Below, piece after piece: positions 39,408 through 50,185 of a DNA stretch of 64,000 bases. A program made the position numbers and the translations under genes. Location of the stretch: the NCBI GenBank assembly GCA_008690995.1, contig VRMN01000001.1, positions 2,790,001 to 2,854,000 of the forward strand, written 5' to 3'. Below the pieces are notes generated by a model. It had not been told where the DNA came from. It saw only the letters and a list, made by a program, of their open reading frames with translations, and ran no database searches. Each line of letters opens with the position of its first letter. Within the stretch, counting starts at the first letter, position 1. This DNA comes from Porphyridium purpureum. Taxonomy: Eukaryota; Rhodophyta; Bangiophyceae; Porphyridiales; Porphyridiaceae.

Positions 39408-40421
39408 TTACCAGTCGATGAGACCTCGCGCCTTGCCGTCTTCCATGTAGTCTGTCAGCATCGGAACAGGGCTCTCAAGCCCTTTTGCTTTGGCCAATTC
39501 AGCGAAGCCATAGAAAAATCCGCAGCGCAGATCAAAATCCTCGCGGACATCTGCCTTGACGTGGGCCATAGTCGCGGCATACAGGCACGCTCGATCCGCC
39601 GTACCGTGGAGAAGCGATACGGCGAGACCAAAGCGGATAAACCGGGCAAGCTCGTAAGTCAAATCCTCTAGCTCATCACGATGTTGCGCCGCAGTTTCTG
39701 ACAGCGAAAGACCGCCATGCACACTGCCGATCAAATGCAGCGCACTCAGCCATACCAATTTCTCAAAGTACCCGCGCCGATAAGCCTGAGAGAATACCAC
39801 GCTGCACTTGAGCTCTGCTCGTTCGATGCGCTCAGCAAACGCAGTTGCCCACTTGCCCGTCACCAATGTCAAGCCATCATCTTCATCGGCGGCGTCCTCC
39901 GCAACCATCTCTCTGGGCTTTCCGCCCAAACGCGGAATACAAAAGCACAGATGCGCTCTCGTATTGTCTTGCAAGCCAAGTCGGCGAAAGAGCGATTCAA
40001 CGGCGCCCTCTTGCACCAGCACGAGGTCCTCGAGTTTGGATTCCGGGCAAGCACTTACAACAGTCTCCAGTTGCGCCGCAGGTACGCATGCATACACTGG
40101 CCCAGGATGATCAGGCGGAATCAGCCCGCCCTTCGGTAGGACGAGGTCGTCGCCACGACCTACGTTCGCCAAAAATGTACCCAGTCGGCCAGACCCTACA
40201 ATGACGCTTGCCTGGTCACGCAACCGCTCCACGTCTTCAGGCTTCCTGTTCAAGGACTCAAAGTACTCGAGCAGCGGACGAGAATCGCTGTAGCCTTGCA
40301 TACACGGGCCGACACGGCGCCGGGCAACATGCTGCACATTGACTGCCACCGCTCGGCGTTCCTGCAATGACGACGTACGAAATGTGAACGCACCGCCGGC
40401 GCAGCTGATGAATCCCGCCAT
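39408..40421 (-). CDS. Plastid-targeted NAD(P)-binding protein, ketopantoate-reductase-like
   Basis: 337 aa from the first ATG at 40421; the longer frame starts with TTG. MAGFISCAGGAFTFRTSS and the following Arg/Ser/Val-rich run look like a red algal plastid leader with Phe at position 4. ASVIVGSGRLGTFLANVG (71-88) is a Rossmann nucleotide-binding motif, GxGxxG as GSGRLG. The all-helical C-terminus (LSALHLIGSVHGGLSLSETAAQHRDELEDLTYELARF...) resembles the dimer domain of 6-phosphogluconate-dehydrogenase-like enzymes such as ketopantoate reductase. The substrate is uncertain. It faces the preceding gene tail to tail with 26 bp between stops and ends in TAA. Confidence 0.75.
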   Translation of the reverse strand: MAGFISCAGGAFTFRTSSLQERRAVAVNVQHVARRRVGPCMQGYSDSRPLLEYFESLNRKPEDVERLRDQASVIVGSGRLGTFLANVGRGDDLVLPKGGLIPPDHPGPVYACVPAAQLETVVSACPESKLEDLVLVQEGAVESLFRRLGLQDNTRAHLCFCIPRLGGKPREMVAEDAADEDDGLTLVTGKWATAFAERIERAELKCSVVFSQAYRRGYFEKLVWLSALHLIGSVHGGLSLSETAAQHRDELEDLTYELARFIRFGLAVSLLHGTADRACLYAATMAHVKADVREDFDLRCGFFYGFAELAKAKGLESPVPMLTDYMEDGKARGLIDW

Positions 40422-43305
40422 CTTGAAATTCCCGCAACGCACCTTCAATGACACGATGTCTCTCGATCTCGTGGATCCGGCATATTGCGATGTAAGCACG
40501 CCGTGTTGAGGCGCGGAACCTTGTTTCCAAGCTGAGCACAAGGAACAATTGTGATCACGGAGGTTGTTCTACGGCTTCGAGAAAGCCTTTACCTGCCGAG
40601 AATGTAGACTAACGTATGCAAGATCTAGTCCTCCCGGTGATGTGTTAAAGTTCGCCTAGTCCGAAACTCAAATTCAGCGGGGTCCCAAAACACTGTGTCG
40701 TGGATTTCACCAGAAAGGTCATGCTCTCATGCTGGAGCCCGAAATCCCAAACGCTTTACAATTGCACTGGAAAACAATCTTTGCTCCGTGTACATCGCAG
40801 TCCACGACTGCTCATTGATCCTTAAAGCCATTTTGAAACACCTTCGCGCCGCCCAGATGTGCATTAAATGTCACGCACGTGCTGCACATCTTGAACGACT
40901 TGGACGTGTGAGCTTCATTCACTAGCACCAGCAAGCAGCCCCGCGTGGCCGTGCATCTAGCTCACAAGGGGTCGCTGACCATCTGAGTTCAATTTAGACG
41001 AATGCGCTATCTGTTAGTCTTTCGAAATTGAGAATGCACGACAGGAATGCACGGTCCAAGGCCAGACACCGTTCAAAACCCGTCCGAAACCTGTTCTCTA
41101 AACGGGTACATTGGTCGGCGAGAACGAGAACAACAACGGCACGGCGTCGCCAGCCTTCGAGCACGGCACAGTTCTTCGTCGGCTTGTGTACTGCCGATAC
41201 CGTCTCGCCCGGCAAAGTGTTATCACAACCAAAATGAAGTCGTCGCCATTCCGTTTGATCAACGCTTGTACCTGGAAAGTCATGCAGAAATTGTGGCAGA
41301 GGCCAGAATCTCATGGTTGAGTTTCGGATAGGCACACTCGGTGCTCATGAGTAGAGGCCCTCCGCATGGGGCTTATTTTCGTACGAAGAAGATCCCGGGT
41401 TCTGCATATCTTACGACTCAAGTCGGCGACCCATGCATGCATAAGATCCAAGCCCTTCGATTGTGAAGCCGGCTCCATTTGGACAAACTGCATCAAACTC
41501 GAGAACCCCAGTCTCAGATTTTATTCAGACGAGAGTACCTTTCCGAATGTGGTGGCGGTATTTCCCTTTCTGCCCGCGAGTCCTTAGATGCGCGGCACGC
41601 AGTACTGGCTTGGACTTTGTCATCTTCTCGGCGCTGTTGGCCGAAACACTCGACGAGCGAATACCAGAAACATCGCAAACCAAGTGCCCGATTAAACCGC
41701 GCAGCGCGGCGTCACACAATCTTGCTGATTTGTAGAGCGTCCGTTTGTTCCTTGCCCGTGCTGAAAGACGCTGGTGCTCAACGTGTCGGTGACATGCAGA
41801 GCCAGATTCGCTCGCGTATATGATTCCACTTTCCCATCACGCTGCCATATTCGGAGTCTAGATCTGGCTACGTAAAGATCATCAAATCGTTCATCTCCAA
41901 GGTTGCATCGTCCCACGCCACCTTCAGGACGCCCAGGACGCCATGTACGTCATGGCTAAAGTAGCGGTAGATCATTGCTAGCCGAGGAACGCATCTTGCT
42001 AGTACTGCCGGGGGAATGCGCAAATGCACACCAGCAAAAGAACATGCGTATAGTTACACGGAAGAATCTTCCAACGCGCAAAGACGGAGCTAACATTCGT
42101 TCACCGGCATCGAAACGAATAGACGATCCTAAGTCTCTCGTGCCTCTGAAAAATGGTTCTTTGCGCTACTAGTAGTGTCGCCTTCTTCTCCCACATCTGA
42201 AATCGCAAGCGGGAACCATGTTTTTCATCGTCATTGTCATCACTCGGAGCATCCGTGCGTTGCATGAATCGCACAATAATTTGAAAATCTATGACTCTCT
42301 GTTTGTCGCGCTTCTCGGCTCGCTCATTGCGGTCTCCGAGTACGTGTGTCCACGATGCAGGCTCAATACCTCGCCAACTGATCAAGAGCTGCGTCAAAGA
42401 ACGATGTGTATAGTTGCTAGGCTTCTCAACGCCCCCATAGGAAACTTAATCCTTTCGCGTTCCACAAACGGTGTTAGGCATTTTCCAAACAATGGTGCAA
42501 AGCCGGCTGCTACACCTGCTTTGAATTGCTTTCCATCATCGTGTCAGGATCGCCTCTTGCATCTCTCTGTTTCGGCAGCATCAACTCGAGCGCCCTGCTG
42601 CTCACCTTTCAGACTATGCTTCCGAATCGCATCCAAATGCCTTGCCAACAACCGCCGACGCATAAAATTCCCACCTCCGTTTCTCACTTGGACACTCTCT
42701 CGCGGGCCCAAGAAATCTCATCGTTCAGAGTCGTAGCGTATTCCAGTGTACTCCGCATCTTTGTGTTACACACCCTGGGACATGATAAAAGCCAACACGA
42801 TGCGACGATGCAACGCATCGCGAATTGCGTCAGTCGCGCCTGTCAGGACACTTAATTTCCGCGGACACAGGAACAAAATGAGAAAAGAGCTACTCCCATT
42901 CACGCTCGCTCGCAAAGATGAATAAAAGGCAATCGCAGAGCCTATGCTTTCAAACATAGATCCTGCGAAAGAAGGATTGGGTAGTGAAGACAGTACGGAT
43001 GATCATGAGATAGATGCACATGCAGCCGTTGAAACCACAGAAGTCTCCTTTCCGTTGGAATCATCGAATGTGCGTACCACAAGGTCGCGGTCTCTGAAGC
43101 GTTCACTCCCAGCTGCTGATTCATTGCAAACTCACGAACGTCAAAGTTTGCTCCTGTGCTCAAGGAGCAAAATGGAGCGGTAACAACGACAGGAGTCAGC
43201 GCATGCGCACGGACATCCAGCCGAGGCACCTCACTGTGTCGGGTACACTGGCATACCGATGCGACTATTCGGATGACGCCGACGACAATCTTACCGGCGT
43301 CGGGG
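40422..43305. other. 2.9-kb region with decayed coding-like sequence
   Basis: No intact recognisable gene. The - strand from about 42960 down to about 42100 reads as protein-like sequence largely in one frame but with several stops and at least one frame change. Examples are LLARHLDAIRKHSLKGEQQ and GFAPLFGKCLTPFVERERIK. Shorter - strand fragments follow at 41692-41916, 41525-41719 and 41311-41496. The family is unknown. A small + strand frame at 42944-43183 is listed separately. 40422-41000 shows nothing. Confidence 0.4.
42944..43183 (+). CDS. Hypothetical small protein
   Basis: 79 aa beginning MLSNIDPAKEGLGSEDSTDDHE, acidic first half and Ser/Arg-rich second half. Composition is protein-like and better than its antisense partner, but there is no family match. 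It ends 122 bp before the stop of the leftward rhomboid gene. Confidence 0.3.
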   Translation: MLSNIDPAKEGLGSEDSTDDHEIDAHAAVETTEVSFPLESSNVRTTRSRSLKRSLPAADSLQTHERQSLLLCSRSKMER

Positions 43306-44181
43306 TCAAATAATACCATCCTGCATAATGCGCCGCCGCTCTGCAGCATCTGCAATGACCGAGCGATCCACAGAACGCGCAGGTGTCGATGCTGACGAAG
43401 GCGTGTCCGGTATGGAAGCATAGCGGGGCCGAATCCAGCGCAGCATGGCCGGATCTTGCCCGCTGTGGCGATCATCTTCTAGCTGAGACGATAGAAGAGG
43501 CATTGTCGCCGCAAGGCCCCACTGGTTGAAATCGTCCGACCGTGTGGCACAAAAGCCTGGAAGGCGTTTTACGATAGTATTCTCTTGGATGCGTAAGCGC
43601 CACGCCAGGCTCGGGAAAAGGCGATCGAACCAGCCGGCACAGTACGCGTACGCAACCAGAATGCCAGCCAGGTGGCACAGCTGCGCAGAGAAAGGAAACA
43701 CAAGTTGAGTAATGAAAAGAACAAGCCACGGGTACCAGCGCGTGCGCATCTGGAATAAGCCGAACACCGAAACTTGCCGTTGCTCAAAACGTTCCAGCTC
43801 TACCACCATGCATGCAAATAAGAAACCCGACAAACCAATTGCGCACGGCGCTGTCCAGTGAACTGCGAGTTGGAGCACAAACGCGACAGCTGCGCGGAGA
43901 AGCGCAGCCAGCAATGGAAACAGTACAAGCATCGTACCGAGCATCACAGAGCCCATATTTCGTTCGAGGAATCCGGCGATCATGACGAGTGCGAGCAGGT
44001 TCAGGGCCAGATGCAGCACGCCCATGTGGAAAAACAGGCTTGTGTACGGCCGAAACAGTTGTGCACGCCATAGAAACGCGCGCGCGTCATCGCAGAAGGC
44101 GGAGGGCGTGAAGAGACCCAGCACGTTCGACAGCACATAAACGAGCACGCATGTGCCGGCCACGATCCCCACGACCAGCAT
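43306..44181 (-). CDS. Rhomboid-family intramembrane serine protease
   Basis: 291 aa from the first ATG at 44181. Six hydrophobic segments are visible. The rhomboid signatures are FRPYTSLFFHMGVLHLALNLLAL (TM2, with His-rich turn), GSVMLGTMLVLF, the catalytic Ser in CAIGLSGFLFACMVVE (GxSG), and the catalytic His in AQLCHLAGILVAYAYC. The cytosolic tail of about 100 residues is disordered. Layout with the protease core first and a long tail resembles eukaryotic RHBDD1/2-type secretory-pathway rhomboids. The frame upstream of the ATG reads GRTPPVTAM; PPVT is common at rhomboid N-termini, so translation may begin earlier at a GTG, though only 98 bp separate it from the GH47 stop. It ends in TGA. 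Confidence 0.88.
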   Translation of the reverse strand: MLVVGIVAGTCVLVYVLSNVLGLFTPSAFCDDARAFLWRAQLFRPYTSLFFHMGVLHLALNLLALVMIAGFLERNMGSVMLGTMLVLFPLLAALLRAAVAFVLQLAVHWTAPCAIGLSGFLFACMVVELERFEQRQVSVFGLFQMRTRWYPWLVLFITQLVFPFSAQLCHLAGILVAYAYCAGWFDRLFPSLAWRLRIQENTIVKRLPGFCATRSDDFNQWGLAATMPLLSSQLEDDRHSGQDPAMLRWIRPRYASIPDTPSSASTPARSVDRSVIADAAERRRIMQDGII

Positions 44182-44279
44182 CGCAGTAACTGGCGGCGTG
44201 CGCCCGATGCATCCAGCCTTCCCGCAAGCGAGCCTCGTCACCGCACAACTGAAGCGTAAGGATTTCTCGGTTTATCGGT

Positions 44280-46313
44280 TCAGCACATGAGCGGATAAGG
44301 GTTTTCGCGCACTACGAGGAACGGATGCGCCTCGGTGTTGAGGACGAAGACCTGACTGAGTGGGTTCATGAAGTCGCGATCCTCGCTGAACAACAAGTAC
44401 AGGTACTTAAACGTCTCGCCCAAGACCCACGTTTCCTGTGCTTCAATTTGGCGGCCGCGGCCACCCGACGGAGGGCTGTTCACGTTGCTCAGTCCCGCGT
44501 AACCTCCCGTCTCGACGCGATAGTGCTTCTCAATAGCAGTGTAAATACGACGCCCTTCCTCTCTAAAGGTTTCGCGCTCGTCCCAGAATACGCGCGACAT
44601 GATGTACAAAGACTCCACGTGCTCGGGCCATGCAAACGAATACGCCAAGTTCAGTCGGAAAGAATGGTCAGACATGGCCACGCTCCACGGTGCCAAGCCG
44701 GTCGCGGTAGAGCTGTACATGGAGCTGCACAGGTGCAATACCTTCTCTGCTGCGACCTTGTGCGCGTTGAGGAACGCTTCTGTACTACCTCTGTCTCGCT
44801 CAAGGCCGTAACCTAACGAAAACATGCCTGGCAAAAAGCACGCCAGGTGATGCCATGTATTCGAGTGACCTGTGGGCCGGTTTCTGCCGCCATTCTTCGT
44901 GGAGTCGTGCGCATTCCTCCGCCGAGATGATGAAAATGCAGCAGCTTCCATTTGCAACTCATCTGCAGATGGTAGCGCTTGCCCGTTTTCACGGTTTGGT
45001 ACGTATCCTGCGGTGTCTGCCACGTACGAGCGGTTCTCGTCCAAAGGAATCAAATGGTCACGAATCATGGTGTTAGCCGCCTGCATGTACATGTCTCTCA
45101 ACAGTGGCTCAGTCATGCCTGTTTGCACCCACAATTTTAGAAGATACTCGTACCAGGAGTCGCCATTGGGTCCGAATAACACCTCGCCGGTCATTGCCCC
45201 CGCGGACACTGCCACGTTGCTTCGATACAAACCATCAACTTCACGATTCTCGCGAGCCACACACAGGAGCCGATTTGCAGCCTGGGCAAACCGTTTCTCC
45301 CCGCTAATCTGAGCCAGATATCGAAACTCCATAAGCATGGCTTCTGCCAAAACCACTTTGTCGCCTCGAACGGATCCCGAGTGCAAGTTCACGAACTGAT
45401 AGGGCCAGCCCGAATGCGATTTCTCCAGTGCGGGCAAGAGACGAAAGCCCATGTCCATGGCCTTCTCAATGAATCGCTTATCCCCGCTCACTGTGTATGC
45501 ACCGAGCAACCCGCCTAACTGCCGGATAACATTCTCAAAAAACTGTACGCTTGCATCCTTATCTAGCACAAGCTCGTCGAGTATAAAGTCTCGCGCTTTC
45601 TCAAACTCGTCGAACATACCAACCAAATACAACGTGTCAATGGCATCGACGATTGTCGCAGCTTGTCCACCAAAGGTCTGATGATCAGAACCTGTCTTTG
45701 CCACAGGATTAAGCAAATCCTTTCCCCACGCTTTCTCAACGTACGCCGTCCACGCAAAGCGGACCATCGCGCGAATCTGCCTCTGATCCTCTGTTTCTGG
45801 CATCATTTGCTTGAACGTTCGCTCACGATCACCACCATTTGCTGTGGGCTGAAGCTCTAACCTGCCAGGGATTGCACGTGTGGACAGAGCAACCTGCTCT
45901 GCCTGGCTTGCCCCATTCCATTGTGTTCCTCTCTCTGCAGCAACTGCAGAATCCGACGCACCACTAATACTCCCCGTACCGACGTCCGCATGTCCTTTGC
46001 CAATTGTAGCTGGGGCCAAGGATTGGGCAGATAGCACCTCGTGCTCCATCACAATCTCCTGCTTAACCGCCCGCTCTTGCAAGGCGCCATCGCCAACGTG
46101 AAGCACCGCGCTAGGGCTCGCAGTCACGCTTGTATGATTGACGCCGTCCCATTTCCAATTCAAAAGCGTCAGAAGAACCGTCAACAGCGCGGCCGCGAGC
46201 GCGGAAACCACCAGCGTGCGCCCGCGATGTCCAATGCGGCTTCCACATGTATACCAAAGTTGCTTTGCGTGCTTCCTCAGATTCCCGAGCCGAATCTCAT
46301 ACGCCGTACCCAT
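44280..46313 (-). CDS. Glycoside hydrolase family 47 alpha-1,2-mannosidase, type II membrane protein
   Basis: 677 aa from the ATG at 46313. A short cytosolic tail, then one membrane anchor TLVVSALAAALLTVLLTLLNW (about 33-53), a disordered stem to about 175, and the GH47 barrel. Family landmarks: IRAMVRFAWTAYVEKAWGKD, TIVDAIDTLYLVGM, FFENVIRQLGGLLGAY, GPNGDSWYEYLLKLW, AWPEHVESLYIMSRV and the C-terminal VLNTEAHPF, whose Thr binds the essential calcium. These enzymes trim alpha-1,2-mannoses from N-glycans in the ER or Golgi. A low-complexity insertion (SSSRRRNAHDSTKNGGRNRPTG) lies in the middle of the catalytic domain, and a Gly-rich one near the end; both would be surface loops. It ends in TGA, upstream of the rhomboid gene. 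Confidence 0.95.
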   Translation of the reverse strand: MGTAYEIRLGNLRKHAKQLWYTCGSRIGHRGRTLVVSALAAALLTVLLTLLNWKWDGVNHTSVTASPSAVLHVGDGALQERAVKQEIVMEHEVLSAQSLAPATIGKGHADVGTGSISGASDSAVAAERGTQWNGASQAEQVALSTRAIPGRLELQPTANGGDRERTFKQMMPETEDQRQIRAMVRFAWTAYVEKAWGKDLLNPVAKTGSDHQTFGGQAATIVDAIDTLYLVGMFDEFEKARDFILDELVLDKDASVQFFENVIRQLGGLLGAYTVSGDKRFIEKAMDMGFRLLPALEKSHSGWPYQFVNLHSGSVRGDKVVLAEAMLMEFRYLAQISGEKRFAQAANRLLCVARENREVDGLYRSNVAVSAGAMTGEVLFGPNGDSWYEYLLKLWVQTGMTEPLLRDMYMQAANTMIRDHLIPLDENRSYVADTAGYVPNRENGQALPSADELQMEAAAFSSSRRRNAHDSTKNGGRNRPTGHSNTWHHLACFLPGMFSLGYGLERDRGSTEAFLNAHKVAAEKVLHLCSSMYSSTATGLAPWSVAMSDHSFRLNLAYSFAWPEHVESLYIMSRVFWDERETFREEGRRIYTAIEKHYRVETGGYAGLSNVNSPPSGGRGRQIEAQETWVLGETFKYLYLLFSEDRDFMNPLSQVFVLNTEAHPFLVVRENPYPLMC

Positions 46314-46740
46314 CGCGGCCAGGGCCGCGCTGATCCCTCGACAAGTTAATATCAAGCTTGTTGAGGTCTTCTCCTTCTCTTCCACATTCCTGGTGCGAAG
46401 CTACGACCACACTTTGCCTGCACGTGCCCAATTCCACCCGCAATCACCGCTCTCATTGCCATGCAGCTCCGCTTCCGGCACGCAAGCTGGGACGGACAGG
46501 TGCGAAGCGGTGGCCTTGTCTGCAGGATCCGGATACCTCTTGAGGCCGAGGCAATGGCGCGATGCGAACGCGCAAAGTGGTGCGCCCTCGTGACTCAAGG
46601 CGTTGATCTGTCTGGAGCCGAATGCAACGAAGAGCACGTGTCGGCCCGTTCGAGCGAAAGATTACAACAGGAGATTAGGTACGACGGAGTCAGTGAAGTG
46701 GGGCAGAAGGGAAGCCGGGTAGGCGAATTGCGCTTGGAGA
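46314..46740. promoter_or_regulatory. Upstream region shared by the GH47 and FAD oxidoreductase genes
   Basis: 427 bp between divergent starts, without a convincing open frame. No octamer match seen. Confidence 0.45.
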
Positions 46741-49014
46741 ATGTCGACGGCATTTTGTGATCTAAGTGGCGTTGCCGCCGTGCACGCACGCCCTCGCAAG
46801 ATGCTTGCTGTACGATTGTGTGACCGCAAGTGCTCTCGTGCGCTGTGCGTATGCACTCGGATGGGAACAAATGATGTTGGATCCGACCGGGATCCGCGTC
46901 CACAGAGAAGAAAGGCCGCAAAATTAAACCAGCGGACTGGACGCGGAAGCGCCAATGCCACACTGGGAACAGCACCGCCCGGCTGCCTGAAATTCAGGGT
47001 GTATACCGTGAAACTTTCACACGAAGAGTACAGGGACGCACCAAATCGTGTCGACCTTTTCGTGCGCTCACTGGCTCAGGCAATGAGTGTGCCCTTTTCG
47101 CCCCTCGCCTCTTTAATCTACGGGAAGGATAAGACTCTAGTGCGGTCTGTCTTGGACAATGCTATCATGCGTGGCCGGCCTGTGGGCGCGATTCTTAAAG
47201 AGGAAGCCGGTTTGCAGGGCACGACGACTCCCGATGTATGCGTAGAGATCGTCCGCAAGTCCTTTGACTGCAGGAAAAGGAAGTTTCCAGCGAAGTTCGT
47301 GTTTGTTGTCGATGTGCTCCTGGATCCAAAACTGGCGTCGATGGTTCGCGTCCAACAAGGCACTGTTGAGCCACTTGACTCTCCGGCGACAAGCGAGCTG
47401 CAGTCTGCGTCGGCAAGCAGCACCGAAACCAACGGTACGGGCCATCGTCACGACACAGAAAGGCGAGTAGTGGTGGTTGGTGCTGGTCCCGCCGGGCTCT
47501 TTGCGGCATTGGCACTGGCAGAAAGTGGAGCCAAAGTAACGCTTCTGGAGCGAGGCAAGCCGGTTGAGTCCAGGGGTCGCGATATTGGCCGCCTGCAGAA
47601 TCGTAGGATTCTGGACGAAAATTCGAATTTTGCTTTCGGCGAAGGCGGCGCTGGTACGTGGAGTGACGGCAAGCTTACGACGCGTATCGGCAAAAACTCG
47701 TTGATTGTGCGTGCCGTGCTTGAAACCCTGGTACGCTTCGGCGCACCAGACTCGATCCTGGTATCAGGAAAGCCCCACTTAGGAACTGATCGTCTCGTGC
47801 GTCTACTTCGCAATCTGCGAGCCTGCTTGGAAGAACTTGGCGTCGATGTGCGGTTTGAAACACGTGTTGAGAACCTGATTGTGAAGAATGGGGTTTGTAA
47901 GGGAGTGCATGCGAGGACGATGGATCAAAGCACCGAAAGCTTTTATGCGGACAGCGTAATCCTGGCGACTGGGCATTCCGCGCATGCGATTTCGTATGGT
48001 ATGCTCTCCGAGCACGGGGTGCGAATGGAGCAGAAACCAACTGCAATGGGCTTTCGCATTGAGCATCCGCAGAGCTTGGTGAACGAAATGTCGTACGGCG
48101 CAGAGCTTGCGCAGCATGCTTTCTCGCTTGACTCGCAACGCAAAAGCGACCGCTCGCAAGCGCTCGACGCTTCCATTCCAGTTGCAGATTATCGGTTGGC
48201 CGCGCACGACGTGCTGAGCGCACAGGCGCCAGCCGACCTTATTTATTCTTGCTGGTCATTCTGCATGTGTCCTGGAGGCCAAATCGTGTGCGTTTCGACA
48301 AACGAACGTGAGCTTTGCGTGAATGGAATGAGCTTCAGTGCGCGGCAGAGCAAGTGGGCCAATTCAGGTTTTGTTTGCACCGTAGGCCATGCCGAGTACG
48401 CCAGCATGGCGCCTTACGCACAGAGTTCGAGCAGCAGGTCCAATTCGACCGATCCCGGACACGCGCTGGCCTTTCAGAAGCACATCGAACGCCGCGCTGC
48501 AGAAATGGGCGGCGGATCGTTTGTGGCTCCTGCACAGCGAGTTCTGGATTTCATGGAGAGGCGCACGTCCTCCGAGGATTCGTTACCGTCTTGCTCATAC
48601 CGTCTCGGTGTGCGCTCTGCGCCTTTGCACGAGCTGTATCCGGACCCGATGAATCGTGCGTTCATTGCTGCGCTGGAGAGGTTCGAGCGCACAATGCCTG
48701 GGTATTTGAGCCCCGATGCGCTGCTTGTGGGTCCAGAAAGTCGCACGTCGTCGCCCGTGCGGGTGGTGCGCGACTCGCGCACGTGTGAGGCAGTAGGACA
48801 GCTTTCTGGTTTGTATCCGTGTGGCGAGGGTGCTGGCGCTGCCGGAGGCATCATTTCGGCCGCCATTGACGGCATTGTTGTGGCGTCAAGTATTATAAGC
48901 AGCCACTTTACGTCGCCGTCGCCAGCCGCCAAGGATGACCGGGACGCGAGCCTCATCACTCGCGCCATGATGCACCATCAGACCGCGGGCGCGACTTTCG
49001 TGAATGATTATTGA
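46741..49014 (+). CDS. FAD-dependent oxidoreductase, COG2509/PDE327-like, plastid leader
   Basis: 757 aa. The first about 75 residues are basic and Cys/Ser/Ala-rich, fitting an organelle leader. A small N-terminal domain follows (KFRVYTVKLSHEEYRD... RKRKFPAKFVFVVDVLL). Then comes FAD binding: RRVVVVGAGPAGLFAALALAESGAKVTLLERGKPVESRGRDIG (241-283), FAFGEGGAGTWSDGKLTTRIG, and the C-terminal GLYPCGEGAGAAGGIISAAIDG, which closes the FAD site. This order is that of the bacterial 'NAD(FAD)-utilising dehydrogenase' family and its plant plastid relative PDE327. The chemical reaction is not established. The start is the first ATG; later Met residues at 21 and 41 are alternatives. It ends in TGA. Confidence 0.9.
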   Translation: MSTAFCDLSGVAAVHARPRKMLAVRLCDRKCSRALCVCTRMGTNDVGSDRDPRPQRRKAAKLNQRTGRGSANATLGTAPPGCLKFRVYTVKLSHEEYRDAPNRVDLFVRSLAQAMSVPFSPLASLIYGKDKTLVRSVLDNAIMRGRPVGAILKEEAGLQGTTTPDVCVEIVRKSFDCRKRKFPAKFVFVVDVLLDPKLASMVRVQQGTVEPLDSPATSELQSASASSTETNGTGHRHDTERRVVVVGAGPAGLFAALALAESGAKVTLLERGKPVESRGRDIGRLQNRRILDENSNFAFGEGGAGTWSDGKLTTRIGKNSLIVRAVLETLVRFGAPDSILVSGKPHLGTDRLVRLLRNLRACLEELGVDVRFETRVENLIVKNGVCKGVHARTMDQSTESFYADSVILATGHSAHAISYGMLSEHGVRMEQKPTAMGFRIEHPQSLVNEMSYGAELAQHAFSLDSQRKSDRSQALDASIPVADYRLAAHDVLSAQAPADLIYSCWSFCMCPGGQIVCVSTNERELCVNGMSFSARQSKWANSGFVCTVGHAEYASMAPYAQSSSSRSNSTDPGHALAFQKHIERRAAEMGGGSFVAPAQRVLDFMERRTSSEDSLPSCSYRLGVRSAPLHELYPDPMNRAFIAALERFERTMPGYLSPDALLVGPESRTSSPVRVVRDSRTCEAVGQLSGLYPCGEGAGAAGGIISAAIDGIVVASSIISSHFTSPSPAAKDDRDASLITRAMMHHQTAGATFVNDY

Positions 49015-50185
49015 ACAGTAGGCTTGTCAGCCAATCCGCCATCTCGACATTGTGTGCCCCTTTTGTCGGACTTGCCCTGTGCCGTTTCCTACGGGCCTTG
49101 TTGAATATGTATCCGCACGCCAAGGGCTAGCCTGCCGGAGTTGTGTATCCCCACCGGCTTCAAACCTGGCCGCTCCGTTTTGGCCAACAAGGCCCCCATC
49201 TTTCAAGCCAGAAGAATCCGCCTCCAGTGCGGGCAATCTCAAGTGCCTGCTGGGCCGTTGGCACTGGAAGTATTTGCGTGCGCAAAAAGCTCACTGTCTG
49301 CCACGTCGGCTCGCGCAATGGTATGCCAATCAGAAGGGCTTGATTGGCGTGTGCTGCAAATCGCCGGTAGCGGTCCCATGATCCGCGCATGCGTGCGCGA
49401 GGACGACATTCTGTCCACTACCAGCCAGTTCATGACCGAGTCTAACAAATTCTGGCGCGAACGGTTTCAGAAAGCGATGCCCCTGCAAAGATCCACATAC
49501 GCGCCGTATTGCCCAGACTGGCCAGAGCCGCGCTTGTTTCGCACAAGTCACCACCCTACCGTGCTCACCACCACCGCAAGCTGAGTCTCCGAGCGGCCAA
49601 GCACCTGCGCGCTACTGTACACCCCCCACTGTGCCGTTCGCAACGCGTGCACGGAGATTGCACTGCAATGGCGCATTGCGCCGCGCGCGGCGGCTCCGTG
49701 GCTCATCGCCGTTCAGTGCGCGGTACAGTGCGCGTGTGCTCATCCGCCCGCGGTATCGAATTCGAGTTGATGCAGATTCTGCAGAGGAGCGCGAGCCGCT
49801 GCGGCGTGCGTTCTGGACGGCACGCTTTGTGTTCTTGGCCTTTTTTTTTGTGGTGAGTGGGCGGTCGCACGGTGATCATGTGCGCCTCTGCGCAACGGCG
49901 CTTATATTCGTTACTAGTGAGCGGCGGAGTAAGCGGTGAGTTGGTGGGTGGGGGGACATAAGAAGCGACGTCATGCACCGTGACGCGCGATGAAGAGCGG
50001 CGGTCAAGGTATATGACCGGTAGCCTGGGATCACGGAAGGTATTATACAGAGGGTGTATGAACTTCTGCGCCTGAAGCTCGGGGAACAGCTGCTGTGCGG
50101 TGGACGAAGGAGAGACACGACTTGTCTAGGGGTGCGAGTGATTGGGCAGTCGAGGCTTGTGGTTTCCGGCGATTCGTCATCAGTC
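49015..50185. other. 1.2-kb region, no firm gene; protein-like fragments on the - strand
   Basis: Between 49030 and 49560 the - strand shows three neighbouring protein-like stretches in different frames (around 49330-49554, 49200-49390 with ALLIGIPLREPTWQTVSFL, and 49027-49242). They could be exons or a decayed gene; no family is recognised. The right half contains ACTGTACACC at 49614-49623 and GTACAGTG at 49723-49730. Confidence 0.4.
49723..49730 (+). promoter_or_regulatory. GTACAGTG motif
   Basis: Exact octamer in non-coding sequence, 456 bp before the start of the next rightward gene. Role inferred from recurrence. Confidence 0.25.

Noticed and set aside
42218-42736. 172-codon + strand frame
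   Set aside because: Lies antisense to more protein-like - strand sequence; poor composition.
42942-43475. 177-codon - strand frame overlapping the rhomboid C-terminus
   Set aside because: Out of frame with the rhomboid gene and without family resemblance.
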